From assembly GCA_973895155.1 (NCBI GenBank), contig OZ316895.1:3348001-3412000 (forward strand): a DNA stretch of 64,000 bases, in the 5' to 3' direction. Under the pieces are notes generated by a model. That model saw only the letters and a program-made list of their open reading frames with translations, did not search any database and was not told the DNA's origin. Positions within the stretch are counted from its first letter, which is position 1. The number at the start of each line of letters is the position of its first letter. Positions 23,491-35,713 of this stretch are shown in pieces. Position numbers and translations under genes: made by a program. The stretch is from Marsupella aquatica (Eukaryota; Marchantiophyta).

Positions 23491-26400
23491 CTAGGATTGA
23501 ACATCTACTTCTGAAATCGAAGTGACCCCAATAAATTGTCGATGTTTTTCGAATTTGTGTCTCGAAAGAGGTTTCGTGAGTAAATCTGCGGGATTATCAG
23601 CTGTGTTAATGTAAGACAGAGTAACTTCCCCCTCTAGCACTCTTTCGCGCACGAAATGATGCTTTCCTTCGATGTGCTTGGTGCGTGCATGGAACACAGG
23701 ATTTTTGGCCAGCTTGATAGAGCCCTGATTGTCACAATGTAAATGAACGTCTAAAGAAGTAGGAGTAGAGGCCTGAGCAAGATTGCCCTGGATGGTTGGA
23801 TTTGAAATACCAATAGGGACCTTAATAGCCGAGGTATCATTAAGTTCCAGAAGGAGTCGTCGCACATAAACAGCCTCCTTGGTGCCCTCAAATAACGCTT
23901 TGTATTCCGCTTCAGTAGTGCTATCCGATACAGTGGTTTGGAGTTTGTTGGACCAGGAGATAGGTCCATTGGCAAGCTGAATGAGGTAGGCACCTCGGGA
24001 GCGACGAGTATCAGGACAGCCTAGAAAGTCAGCATCCGTGAAGCCTTGAAGAAGAGACGTATTAGAGCGCTGAAATTGAATGCCAAAATTGGTAGTCCCC
24101 TTTAGGTAACGAAGAATATGCTTGACAGATTCCCAGTGACGTTCTTGTGGACAAGACATATAGCGGCTGACAATCCCAACAGCGTATGCGATGTCGGGTC
24201 GAGTATGGGTGAGAAATATTAACTTGCCAACAGCATGACAATAATCAGTGACATCCACAGAGGGCGTGCTAGTGTCACAAGTAAGAACGTGTCCTTCTGG
24301 GAGCGGAATATGCTCATGTTTGGAGTCCTGCATGCCAAATTCCTGAACAAGTTGTTCACAGTAAGCCGTCTGGTGAAGAATCATTCCAGATGGGGTGGGA
24401 AGAAATTCGACTCCAAGATACTTTTGTGCCAGGCCTAAGTCCTTCATATGATACTTTTGATGAAGGTGAGCCTTGACTGTAGCAATTTGATCTGAGCAGC
24501 TACCGGGGATAAGTAGATCATCAACGTAGAGCATGATGATAACTAGCTGACCATCTTGGTGTCGAAAGTAGAGATTTGGGTCAGCAAGGCTCCGAGTCCA
24601 TCCGGTAGATCTTAAGTGAGAGTCAATTTCTTCATACCATGCCCGGGGGGATTGTTTTAATCCGTAAAGGGACCGTCGTAGTTGCAGACCATGCCTTCTT
24701 TGCCAGGAATGACAAAACCCTGTAGTTGGTGCATATAAATTTCTTCCGTAAGGGTGCCATTCAGGAAGGCGGTGACAACGTCCATGTGATGGAGAGGCCA
24801 TCCGTTGGCAACAGCTAAGGCAATGATGGTGCGCAATGTTGACCATTTAACTACAGGAGCAAAGGTTTCATTATAGTCTACACCAAATTTTTGCTCAAAT
24901 CCACGAGCAACTAACCTTGCTTTGAGACGGAACCGGGTGGATTCGAGTTTGGCCCGAAAGACCCATTTGGCTGTAAGAGCTCTTCTGCCAGCGGGGAGGT
25001 ACACAAGTTCCCAAGTCCCCATATTCAGGAGAGATGCAATCTCTTCTTCCATAGCCTTTTTCCAGCCAGGATGTTTGAGAGCCTCCTCTGGAGATAGCTG
25101 CTCACATTCTGGACTAGCAGATTCGACTAAGTTGGTGCTCATATCGTAGTCATCGTGCCAAGGTGGTGGTCGATGAGCTCTTAGAGAATGTCGAGTGGCA
25201 GCCGGCCGAGGTGGAGGAGGAACTGCTGGAATGTTGGGCTGAATATTTGGCGCAGCGGGCTCAGGTTGAGCAGCATCAGCAGGTATGATGTTGGCCTGGT
25301 CCACGATGCCATGCTGGACTTGCTCGGGTCCAGGAAGAATTTCCCCCTCTGGGACGAGAGGCCCAGGTTGATGTTGTTGGTCGAGAGGATCCTCATCTGA
25401 AGTTGAGAGAAGTTTGGTGAAAAAATCAGCAGCAGAGGAACGAACTGAGGAAGGGATGCACATCGTATTCTCATCAAAAATAACATCTTTGGAAATGAGA
25501 ATTCTGTGGCGCACGGTGTCGTAGCATCGATAAGCCTTGGACTCCTCATCATAACCAAGAAATAAAGTAGGGATAGACTTAGCACTTAATTTGGAGCATA
25601 GTGAGTCTGGAAGAAGCATGTATGCCGTGCAGCCGATCACGCGAAGGTGCCCAAGGTCAGGCTTAGTACCATGAAGAGCTTCGAACGGAGTAGTCTGACG
25701 GAGGGCCTTCGTGCCTGAACGATTTTGAATATAGTTGGCCGTGCGGATGCTCTCAGTCCAAAGTGAGAGAGGGGTGTGTGAACCGATGAGAATACTGCGA
25801 GCGCCTTCAAGAAGTGTGCGATTTTTCCGTTCAGCCACCCCGTTTTGATGAGGGGCATTAGCCACAGTCAATTGTCGTCGAATGCCATTTTCTCTGCAAA
25901 ACTCAAGGAACTCGGTAGACATGTATTCTCCACCACGGTCAGAGCGGAGACAACTTAGCTTGTGGGAGAATTTATTCTCAACCATAAGTCGAAATTCCTT
26001 AAAGATATCAAATGTCTCACTTTTTCTGGATAAGAAATAAACCCACGTGAAACGGGAAAAATCATCGATGAAGGTTAGGATATACTTGGAAGGGGCAGGA
26101 CCTCGGACTGGTCCACATAGATCAGTGTGAATAAGTTCCAAAGGGCGACAAGTGCGAGTCGTGGAATGTTTTGGAATCTTCTCTCGATGATGTTTGCCAA
26201 GTGTGCAGGTATGGCAAACTCGTTTGACTCGTGGTAGCAGCAGAATACCAGTAACTAAGGAGCCCTTAGACATATGGTGTACCATCTGGTAATTGATGTG
26301 ACTTAAGCGTCGATGCCAGAGTTCGACTTGATCGGAAGTCGATGTAGCAGTGGTCGAGATTGGTGCAGCATGATCAGGAGTTGAGACCTCAGTAACCAGT

Positions 26401-27149
26401 GCAGGAGTTGATCGAAGCTGTACACGTAATGGTGAATAGGGAGGAGTGAGAATAGGAAGTCGTTGACGAAGCTTATAAAGCTTGTTCCGAGGATCTCTGG
26501 TGCCGTGGAGGAAGACCTTCCGTGGATTATCTTTGTCAAAGATGAAACAGGACTTAGAATTGAAGAGAATAAGGTGTCCTGCATCTGTTAGATTTCCGAT
26601 GGATAGAAGATTACGTTTCAGACCCGGGACGTACAAAACATTGGAGACAACTTTATTCTCATCAACGGAGACACTGCCCTGGCCAGCTACGGGAAGCTGA
26701 GTGCCACTGGCAGTGGTTACAGAATCAGAGCGGGCACCTGGGGTGATATTGTGGAACACAACATTATCACCGCTCACATGAGTACTTGCACCGGAGTCTA
26801 AAATCCATTCGCTAGAGCTACGCTGAGCATTGATCTCAGTGAAGTTGATCTCGATAGGTTCGCCTTCGTCAGTGGCAAACTCAATCTGGTCTTCTTCGTC
26901 GACCTCTGCCTCAGGGAGGAGCTCAGCAATGTTGGCCTGGGGACGGAACCTGCGAATGCCTGCAGCTTTCAACTGTAGGTCAGCAATCTGATCATCTAGT
27001 TTCTTAAGGTCACAATCAGCTTCCCAGTGACCTACCTTGCTGCAATAGTTGCAGTTCCCGAGCCTCCTGCCACGTCCAGCAGGATTTGGACGTGGATTAC
27101 GAAAGTTGCCAAAGTTGCCGTTTCCTCGTGGCTGATTGTAGCCATCGTT
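23491..27149 (-). pseudogene. pol: Copia pol: zinc knuckle, protease, integrase, RT, RNase H (frameshifted)
   Basis: In frame with gag and after its TGA comes a CX2CX4HX4C zinc knuckle (near 27012-27055), then the protease motif WILDSGAST (near 26800). The integrase zinc region (HRRLSHINY, CHTCTLGKHH) and catalytic core (HTDLCGPV, SDRGGEY, HQNGVAERKNRT) lie between about 26310 and 25820. The reverse transcriptase starts at KWVFRAK near 24965. At about 24678-24690 a one-base loss shifts the frame; the second frame carries YVDDLLI (24514-24528) and RNase H (GFTDADFLG, TTEAEYKAL) and ends at 23491. Each part is well conserved. The break prevents a full pol product unless frameshifting occurs. 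Confidence 0.93.
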
Positions 27150-27836
27150 TCATGGCTGAAAGTGTCCCCGACCTCGACCAAAGTGACGTGTAACAGCCAT
27201 TGCTTCCTCCGTCACCTCGATCTGCTTCCCCTTCTTCCAATACTCTTCAGCCTGGAGGCGTTCAACCAGACTGGAGTAGGTTGGCTTTGGAGTGCGAGAC
27301 AGATCAGCTGCAAACATAGAGACAAAGGGACCCCAGGAACTTGGGAGCCCTTTAAGTACGATGTGTATTAGGCGAGTCTCATCAGTTTTGGCATTGATGC
27401 TGGACAAGTGACCAGCAAGCTCGTTAACAGTGTTGATGTACGTTTCAACCGAGCCACCATTGCTCATGGTGACGCTTTGAAGCTTCTGCTCCAACAGTAA
27501 CTGTCGCTGAAGAAGATTGCCTCCGAATCGTTGTTGAAAGTGTGCCCAACATTTGGCAGGGTCAGCATTGTATCGGTCAACAGTGGGCAGGAACTTGGAC
27601 TTGACTGTAGCTGCCAAGATTGAAGTTGCCCGAACCTTCTTCTTCTGCTTTTCAGCTGCCGTCAGGTGCTGACCTCCGTCAACAATGTCACCATTGGCGT
27701 CTGGCTTCACGCCAAAGTTCAGCTCATCAAATAGTTCATCTCTTCGCAAGAGATTCTTGACCACTATGGTCCAAGTCATGTGATTCACAGAGCCATCGAG
27801 CTTGTCGCTCTCTGAGAATAATCTAAGTAGGTCCAT
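27150..27836 (-). CDS. gag: Copia gag (capsid region), ended by a premature TGA
   Basis: This 228-residue minus-strand ORF starts at an ATG about 200 bp inside the 5' LTR. It contains the UBN2/gag-like core of plant Copia elements: KCWAHFQQRFGG, LLLEQKLQSVTM, SVETYINTVNELAGHLSS and LIHIVLKGLPSSWGPFV. It ends in a glycine/arginine-rich stretch (FGRGRGHFQP) at a TGA (27150-27152). The same frame continues beyond the TGA into a zinc knuckle and pol, so the stop very probably interrupts a formerly single gag-pol frame. Gag would form the virus-like particle that packages the RNA. Confidence 0.9.
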   Translation of the reverse strand: MDLLRLFSESDKLDGSVNHMTWTIVVKNLLRRDELFDELNFGVKPDANGDIVDGGQHLTAAEKQKKKVRATSILAATVKSKFLPTVDRYNADPAKCWAHFQQRFGGNLLQRQLLLEQKLQSVTMSNGGSVETYINTVNELAGHLSSINAKTDETRLIHIVLKGLPSSWGPFVSMFAADLSRTPKPTYSSLVERLQAEEYWKKGKQIEVTEEAMAVTRHFGRGRGHFQP

Positions 27837-28020
27837 TTGGGATTACCGATGGTGTAAGTGCAGTTTGAGGAATTCTCACTCAGACTGTAGTTACACGTAT
27901 CTCGTTTCTACACGAGGAGCTGTCTAAAGAGTGCGCTAATCAGGGACACTTTCTACCTGATGACTGCACTATCGTTCTAATCTCAGATTACGAAGATGTA
28001 GCTAATCTTTCAGAGCCCTG

Positions 28021-28032
28021 GCTCTGATACCA
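28021..28032 (-). other. Primer binding site for initiator tRNA-Met
   Basis: On the minus strand the 12 bases right after the 5' LTR read TGGTATCAGAGC, complementary to the 3' end of plant initiator methionine tRNA. This is the standard Copia primer site. Confidence 0.95.
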
Positions 28033-28325
28033 TGTTGGAATCTATCGTAAGTAGACTGAATACTGAAGATGCAGCGGAGGGCCATATAAGTAGAGAGAGG
28101 AGATTGCAGATCAAGGGAGATCGACGGACTGGGCTACTAACCTAGACCTACTAGTAATAAGAGACACCGCTAACTAAGCAGAGTGGGGAGCGCATGGGGC
28201 GCACCTACTGTATTTACTACCGTAAGTGGGGAGCGCATAATGCGCTCCTGTCAAGCTCATAGTACTAAGGACAGCGAGTGGTCTATTACTCCCTTAATGT
28301 CACGAGTACAGCGCAGTTTCTAACA
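28033..28325 (-). repeat. 5' LTR of the Copia element
   Basis: This is the promoter-side LTR of the element, 293 bp, one substitution from its partner. The same palindrome lies at 28230-28248, and the TATA-like CTTATATGG lies on the minus strand downstream of it. The primer site follows the LTR edge without a gap. Confidence 0.97.
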
Positions 28326-28330
28326 ACTTT
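28326..28330 (+). repeat. Copia target-site duplication, right copy (ACTTT)
   Basis: This is the perfect partner of the copy at 22879-22883. It confirms a single insertion event without later rearrangement of the ends. Confidence 0.95.
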
Positions 28331-29004
28331 TGCCTAGGACAAACAAAATGAATTTTATTCAAAAAGCCAGCATACAAAACTGGTGGCCCACAAGGGTGAG
28401 AGATCCAATAAAAACCAGTGAGGCCGGAACCAGGAAAGAAGCTAGATCCAGAAGGAAAGCTAAACCAGACTTTAGCCCCACTGCAGTAGGAGCTGCTGAA
28501 AACCCGACTGAAAAACTCCAGAAGACCAGCTAATGAACACGGGACGGGCTGGGTTCCTATCAATGGATCCTTAACAGAAGAAAAAAAACTTTCAGTCGGG
28601 GTTGCAGTGTAGCTCCAACTCCAGAAAGGTAAACAACTCATGGTGGTCTAGGAGGGGCCGGCTGTATTTGGAGGATCTCCTCATGAGTGTCCCCTTAGTC
28701 CCGCCCAAGTCCCATAGTGAAAAGACCTGACATTGAATGCATCCAACAATGTAGTTTCCCAGCCTGAATTTTGGAACAATGGCGGGCCCAGTCTAAGTAG
28801 TCACACTTTTGGTCTCACTAATTGACGTCAGTTGAATATATGTCACTCACACTGAGAATCTAAGCATAACACAGACTCTCAATACAAACTAAATAGTGTA
28901 CCTTAACATACTTAATTATTGTGATTTGGGTTGAAAAATATATTCACACAAATTAGAGTGACTTTGGTGCACACTAATTGGATACTTACACTATTTACAA
29001 TGGA
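28331..29004. other. Interior of the long-TIR element right of the Copia
   Basis: This is the remaining interior of the DNA element. A plus-strand ORF of 67 codons (28330-28533) is basic and unrecognised, and nothing resembles a transposase. The right part (about 28850-29004) is AT-rich and carries inverted copies of the subterminal motifs seen near 22700. Confidence 0.4.
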
Positions 29005-29152
29005 CATTGTAATAGGGCATCTCAAATACTATGAATTTTTTTACACGACCTTGTCTGGGAACATTGTGGCCCCGGGCAGCAGGAATGACTGGTCGGACAC
29101 CAAATGTGAAGCCCAACCAGTCACGCCCGGGAGTCATGACCAAAACTGACGG

Positions 29153-32100
29153 CCGACTTCTACGAGGAGAGTACCCAATTTCAGTGTGTTCATTGACTCA
29201 CATTGCGATTTTCACACACTGCCCCAACCCCGGCCTCTCATATTTGAGAGCCCAGAAATATACATATCAGTGCCGTACTATACCCATATCCCTGCCCAAC
29301 TACACCCAGTTTTTGTGTGCAGGTGAGGTGTGTTTTTATTTTCAATATTTGAGACTCTCTACTATAGCTCGTCCTGCCCTGACGTAATGGCACCCGACGA
29401 GGTGTCCACCCAGCCAACACCATCGGCCCAGTCGGTAGTCATCAAAGAGAGACACCTGCGAACATGGAGATCAGGCATCGCTCGCTCTCCCGTCCCAGTA
29501 GTGCAGAATCGCAGACGCTCCACCACTTATGCGCAGGTACAGGAAAGCATTTTGGTTGTGGTGCAGAAAGCCCTCGTGTTGATGATGGACGTTCTAGAAG
29601 TAAGCAAACTCTCTGTACAATTGCACATTCAACAGTTTTCTTCCTGACAGGATTAGCTGAATCTTTTACCTTACAAGCGCGGACGGATTGACGGATTGCT
29701 GACTGCTCCGTTACTTGATTACTTCGGTGTTCCCCTCTAAATCGCGTTACGACTTTAAGCGCCTCACCCAACTACTGGAGTGGTGGACCGAGATCGAACC
29801 ATCGATCAAACAGCCTAGGCTGTACATAATCTGACAGGTAGAGTATCGGTGATGATGATTAAGTTTTAATTTTGGCTGATCGAAGTGGTTACACCATTTC
29901 TGGTTCAAACTAGGGAAACAGTGGACATGCCGGATCCGATGTTTTACGGGTAACAGGTTCTCGACCATCGTCGATTTTTGGCTTCATGACGGTCTACTGT
30001 AGTTATGCCTACCTTTCCCGCTTGCTCCATGCTACAGCGACCTTGCTACTCTGTAGATTGATTGTGGAATTCTTACAGACTGACGGAGATCACGTCACTC
30101 TCACGAGTCCGGTTGGTCGAGCATTTACCAGGTGCGGTTCCCATTAACACCGTGTCATTATGGAGTGATTGCTTCGGAGTTCGGAGTGTGATGGACCCGC
30201 ACAGATGGTGATGGTGTGCATGCAAGGAAAACCTTTAAGCGGCAAGACGAATGAACCCCAATTTTCCGTCTCGACGTTGCAGTTGATATGAATTCGTGAG
30301 CAATACAGTTCAAGTACTAGATAATGTATGGTAAAGTTATTTGGAATTGACTTGAAATAGATACTCTTTTCAAGCTTTGGAACGAAATCCTTCATTGCCT
30401 CAAGCTTTCAATAATAGTGAGCAGTGCAAAATATCTATGTGCACAACGCGTGTGCTGCGTGTGAGAGAGCTCGATCAGGTAAACAAGCTCAGGCTGTCAG
30501 CCTACCGAAGAGCTTAGATTTCGTTCTATATGCATTGGTCCTCCGACTTCCTTTGTCGGCGTGATTCTATGACCTTATTATCTCAATCGACGCTCTTGGG
30601 ATGATAAATTCCAGCCTTGATGTACGGAGGGACGGGTATTTCTGCGCTCTAAAAACATTGAAGCAACAGGAGAACCGTGTCGGCTTTAGAGTTGACCCTC
30701 GTCGAAGCCTTGGACTTGGAGCGCTGGGAGACTTAACAATAAATATATCTTTTGAAAGAAGATATCACTAGCTACTACATTAACAAGACTGTCACGGTCT
30801 ACATTGCAGAATGATGAGGAGGCCAAGTCAGAATTCTCGCATGACTGTACCGAAGAGCACTATTTCGAATATGCATGTCCAGCATGGGATGCTTGTGGTG
30901 GTGGCTGACATATTAACATTTGTCCATTGCCAATGAATGAGAGCGCACCCGTGAGTTACTGTGGCACCGTTACTAGAGAATCTATGGCGAGGGCACTTTG
31001 TTATCATACCATGCAAACAACAGACCCGACCCTGTGGGTTGTCTGCCATGTCCAACGGGAAGGAGAAGACGCAAAAAACTGAAAAAAGGTTCTCACATGC
31101 GCCAGGGAAGCTCATCTACAACTCCTCCATCATCTACATGTAGAATCCGAGCAGGCGAGGAACGAAAGAATTCGACCAGCGACAATTAACAAAGAGAAAA
31201 TGACGATGGCACGTGTCTTGTGCCGCAGCCATAACTCTATCAACCTAACCATAATTACAACAACGGCAACAATAGGCAGCAGTTCTACAAATATTGAAGC
31301 ACGAACCCCTCGCAATCTGATCATCTCAACGACCACAGCAGACCTCGTTGACCGTGACTGCTCGGAAGTCGGACCACAGCAGGCTCCAGTCTCCAGCCGT
31401 GACTACAACGTTCCACACAGGCGCCACTCCTCCGGCCGGCATCCTGCAGCACAATGCAATTTTGCGAGCTTTTGAGTTGCAACTCGGATTGCACCATTAT
31501 GACATACATGCAGCTCCGGAAACTTCAGGTCAGAGAAGTGGTGGGGCACTGCCTTCAGTAGTATATGGTACTACAAATACGGTAGTACAGTACCCATTTA
31601 CTGTCGCATTCAGTCGCACTCGTCCATCGCCGTGAAGCTGAAAATGAGAGACCATCATCCTTTTCTCAGAGCTGCGGGGAGTCGATGATAATAATCACAG
31701 CATCAGCAGCCACGGATGGACCACCAACATAGCCTGATGATATAGACCCTGCTCCTCGGAATGCTCAAATTCGTACCGAGCTATGACAGTTTCAGGCTCG
31801 ACGGTCAGAGTCGTCATGCCCACCATCAACAGACCAGCGGACCCGTCGATGCTCGCCAAATTTACGACAATTATATATGATGAACTCAGACGAGTCTCAG
31901 ATGCTGAGGACCGAGGACATCTTGCTTCCGAGGCTCCGATGTGACAACGTTACCAGCGCTCTCAATCCTCGTATGCAAGGGAACTGTCACTGCCGTAATT
32001 TGCCTTCTTCATTCTGATTGACTGAACATCAACGGTGGTGAGAAAATGTTTGTTCTTGTGAATGTTTCTCTTGATAAATTTGAGTGAACCATTTTTCATG

Positions 32101-32573
32101 GCGAAATATAATGTTTGACTGTTTATCTCCGCCCTCTCCTCTCCAGAGCAGTACTGGACCAGTACTGTATCGAGAATATGAGACCGCTGCCATGGAGGTC
32201 CAAAGGGCTTCTGCTCGCTGGAGTGCATTAAATGAGAGTTGCAGCTTTTGAAGACCACAATGACTCCTGTAATAACTCCATCATTCTGCACTTTCCATGA
32301 GATGATGAGAAGGAAGTCATGCACTTTCCTATATTTACGTGAGCCTCGAGAAGTAAGCCATCCCTGTTCTATTGTCCACCAGTCCACCAGTCCACCTGCT
32401 TACTTCTAGAAAGCTGGTCAGTGTCGTCTTTACCTTTTTTAAGTTTATCCTCGTCAAATGATTCAGTCAATCAAATTTGAGATAATTACGTTGACTCTTG
32501 TTGGAACCTTAAGGTAATTTATACCTGGAAAGCATGCTTACTGTTGTTGAAACCTTAAAAAGGCATTCCATAT
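29153..32573. other. Intergenic, no supported gene
   Basis: This is about 3.4 kb of mixed composition. An open stretch begins at ATG 29387 (MAPDEVSTQPTPSAQS) and stays open to 29647 without a recognisable domain. Between about 31200 and 31640 several frames are open and rich in serine, threonine, arginine and glutamine because of CAA/CAG/ACA-rich sequence; no single frame persists. From about 32495 to 32830 a short unit containing ACCTGGAAA...TGTTGTTGGAACCTTAA recurs about three times. I see no gene I would defend here. Confidence 0.4.
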
Positions 32574-32751
32574 GAGGGATATGCTTAGTAGACCTCTTCT
32601 GGAAAAAGTTTGCTTAATCAACCCTCTCGATATTTTTCCCCAATCTGGACTGTTGATGGACCTTTCGATCTCAGATCTGGACCATTGATAGACCTCAAGG
32701 GGTCAATCAAGTAACAAGTTTTATTTTGGGGGTCGATCAAGCAAATACCTC
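32574..32751. mobile_element. TIR element of the GAGGTAT-TGCTTGAT family, copy A
   Basis: The outer 50 or so bases are imperfect inverted repeats: GAGGGATATGCTTAG on the left, and the complement GAGGTATTTGCTTGAT on the right. The inner parts match CTTAATCAACCC against CTTGATTGACCCC. Total length is 178 bp, with no coding capacity. It is inserted in a short tandem repeat. Related copies are at 51437-51520, 55835-56145 and 56935-57103. It is best described as a miniature inverted-repeat element. Confidence 0.65.
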
Positions 32752-35713
32752 TTCTATACCTGGAAACTATGCGGACTGTTGTTGGAACCTTAAGACAAGT
32801 AATTTACACCTGGGAAAGTGAATGACTGTAATTGTGACTCCCTTTCCAGTATTTTAATAAGCTACACTATCTACCCCGGTTAGTGAATTTTGGACCTGTT
32901 CAAACCGTGGTCTCCAGTGAATTTTATTTTAGGGTAGTGGTACACCAAAGAGAATTAGATGACAGCCCTAATGAAAGAAAGCCAGAACAAACTAAAATAA
33001 AATCCTTGGGGCCAATATATGTTATACACATTAGGGTGTGGGCTTTGACACGCCCTATTATTAATATTCTAGCTTTCTACTTGAAAGATGAGAGAGTTAG
33101 ATTAAGTGTACTAGCATACACTACTGAATGGGGAAGGGAGAGGCCTGTAAACCAAGGGAGGACATTAAAGGTTTCATGGGCTTTTCTTTCCATGGAGAAA
33201 CCCTTCCCGTAATTTAATTTCTAGACTAAGTAGATTATATGCAATAAATCTGATAAAGACATGGGGCCAGCATGACCTCCAAAGCCGAGTGTCTTCAGAA
33301 TAAAACAATTAATTAGTAGCTGTGTTTATTTTACAAGCTTTGAGGTCAATCTGGACTCGGGGATGATTTCCTGAATCTCAAGCTAACTAAGGTAGAACAG
33401 TAACCCAAAAGAAGATTAAAGGTCGGGATAGAAAGAACTTGTTTCCTGTTAAGAATGGCACTGAAAAGTTGGATACTTAGGACCAGTCACCAGAGTAAGA
33501 CAGTGCAAGCTAGAAATCATGAGAAGTACTTGAAGAACAAATTAAGTTTTCCAACACTTTATCTTGGCTAGGACCACCCTGACTCAAGTGGCTCTTCCAA
33601 GACTCATGGCCTGACTAGTTTGTGGGCTAGTTTGCTATTGTGCTTTGGTTGTTGTGTTACTGATGCTACCCAACATGGACCAAATAAACTCTTGTGGACA
33701 CATGATTCTTATTGCTCGAGGTCTGCAGTAACCAATTAGGTCTTGAGACATTTAAATGAGATTAATTTATGTACTGTGTTAGGCCTTGTTTAACCACCTT
33801 TTGGCACACACGGCTTGTAGGAATTGCATGGATTTCATGAAACTCATTATCTTGCATACATGCAGGTGTACAGGACATCTTGAAGTGAACATAAAGGCTG
33901 ACTATAGTACTACTGAACATTATATTGTGATCTGGATTCAAATCTCACATCGTGAGGTAGTTGAGAAATATGCTTGGTGGACCTATGCTACAAATTATTG
34001 ACTTGCTGGGATCATTTGCAATTGCCACAGTCAACTACTTCTTATTGCGCAAGCTCTGCATTCAGAATGGTAAACTCTCGCTGACAGGCCAAAGGAGAAA
34101 TGTGACAAAACCTTTAATTTTGCCCGTGGCCAAAAAGAATTGTAACTAAGACAAAAGCCGACTCGATACCAAATTTGCATTTAAGACATTGAACACGTTT
34201 TTCCTGAGGACAAAAAGCGCCAAAACATTCAATGAGTATGAAAGCAATTTCTTATGCCTCTCCCTTGATTCATGGCCACTTAAAATGAGCTAAGGTCGGT
34301 AAAAGGGCCTAAGTTACATAACTCACAGGAATGTTCATAATTATTCTCTAGTACAGTTGCGTTGAACCTATTAAATGGTTAGAAGTAACCATAGTTAACA
34401 TCAAAAAAGTATAGAGGAGCCTGCCCATAAAATTATAAGTCCAACGTTCTGGGGTAGTGATCATTAATGATAGGATTCCTGCATATGTATGATTTTGAAG
34501 TATAATACACGGATCCCCTATGGTTTGGTGAAGTGGTTGGTGTTTTCCTTCACTAACACTATTGAATGGGGGCCTTTTCATAATGACATTTCAGTATCAC
34601 ATGTTCATAAACTTAGCTTTAATTTCCATGTGCAATCAATTGGAGGGAGGACTAGTCCCTTGTCTTCTTTTCATGCAAGATCAATTGTCACTAGCTGGAA
34701 CGATCTTGGGGATCTTGATCTTCCAATCAGGCCTTCCTCAACGAGTTTCTCCATGTGGTATACTTCCTTGGACAGGGCTTTCTTATAGCCTGTTTTGTTG
34801 GATTTCCAATGGCTTTACAAGACATTGGTGGCATTTTCAACTTTACAATATGTTGGGGACAGTTTCTTTCTGTACTCTTGCTGATCCTACATGGAGTAGG
34901 GTGGGGCACAAGTTTTGCTTATGTGGAGCAGATTTTTGACCCAGATTTTGCCACTTTCTTGGAGGTCTCTTCATCTGGTGGCTTGGTTTATTCGTACTTT
35001 GATCCATTTGCATTAAAAATGGTCCTTTATAAGATCTTCTCCTACTAGATATAGAAGGGTCTAGCCAAAGCAGTATTTGAATTTGAAGTGGAGTGGGTCC
35101 CCAGCATATCTCTTAGCAAAATGCTCTAGCACAATTTGCTGGAGTTAGTTTGGGTCCCCAACTTGTTTCTGAGCAAATAATTCCAGCACATTTGATGGAG
35201 CTAGCTTTACAGGAGGTCAAGGGCCATAAAAGGATTCCAAAAAGTCTTTAGCCAGGTACACTACCTTTGTATCTCAAATAACTCTCCAATTTGCTTTGGT
35301 GAAAAAGTTCACAAGTGCCCCCACCCGCTTGATACCATCCTTAGGTTAAGATACCACACCAGAAAGTTGGGAGATCCTTTCACCAGCCTTTTTCCCAGAT
35401 GTAAGGAACCCAGCTCTATGAGTTCTTAGCCACTATGTGCATTCGCCATAACTGCACATCAAAATATGACATATATGGCAGCCTCAGACATCACTTTATC
35501 CCATGATAAACTTCATTATTATTTTTAAATCAGTGAATGCACACCAGAAATGACCACATTTTGATGTGTGATTACGGCAGGGCACTATTTGTCCTACAGA
35601 CGTCAATTCCAGGATCTGGTTTTCTTGCATTCACAAGAAATGGCTATCATTCTCGTGGGCTTTCGCCCTTCCTAAAATTAGAAAAGAAGCAGAAAGAAAG
35701 GTGGTGGTGTCCC
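32752..35713. other. Intergenic, repeat-like, no supported gene
   Basis: This stretch is AT-rich with scattered short ORFs. One plus-strand ORF at 34755-35048 (97 codons) is very hydrophobic and overlaps open stretches in the other two frames, so it is weak evidence for a protein. I find no domain, no LTR pair and no convincing exon structure. Confidence 0.35.

Larger units (their letters stand above)
22884..28325 (-). mobile_element. Ty1/copia LTR retrotransposon, full length, very young
   Basis: The element is 5,442 bp, with 293-bp LTRs at 22884-23176 (3' LTR) and 28033-28325 (5' LTR) that differ by one base, C versus T. Both LTRs begin TGTTGGAATC and end TTTCTAACA as written on the plus strand. 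A perfect 5-bp target duplication ACTTT lies at 22879-22883 and 28326-28330. Reading on the minus strand, the order is gag, protease, integrase, reverse transcriptase, RNase H, which is the Copia order. A primer site and polypurine tract sit at the expected places. The coding region carries a stop and a frameshift, so this copy is probably not autonomous even though the LTRs are almost identical. It is inserted inside an older long-TIR DNA element. Confidence 0.97.
22423..29152. mobile_element. DNA transposon with long TIRs, split by a Copia insertion
   Basis: About 155 bp at 22423-22577 matches the reverse complement of about 29005-29152 at roughly 70-80 percent. Matching blocks are CCGGCA/CCGTCA at the outer edge, GACTGGTC...CTCACATT against GACTGGTTGGGCTTCACATT, and TTTGAGACGCCCTATTA against TTTGAGATGCCCTATTA. 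Inside the left end GTCACTCTAATT occurs at 22696 and 22779; its reverse complement is at 28951-28962, so there are inverted subterminal repeats too. Without the Copia element the unit would be about 1.29 kb. No transposase is visible, so it is non-autonomous. The superfamily is uncertain, and I found no clear target duplication at the outer edges. Confidence 0.6.

Noticed and set aside
23751-26700. Several ORFs of 60-134 codons overlapping the Copia element in other frames and on the plus strand
   Set aside because: They are shadows of the gag-pol coding region and encode nothing recognisable.
29780-29825. Minus-strand GGTTCGAT resembling a tRNA T-loop
   Set aside because: The flanking bases do not form a T-stem or acceptor stem.
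34562-35048. Overlapping hydrophobic ORFs, possibly a membrane protein
   Set aside because: Three overlapping frames are open at once, the sequence is T-rich, which makes hydrophobic codons common, and no family motif or exon structure appears.
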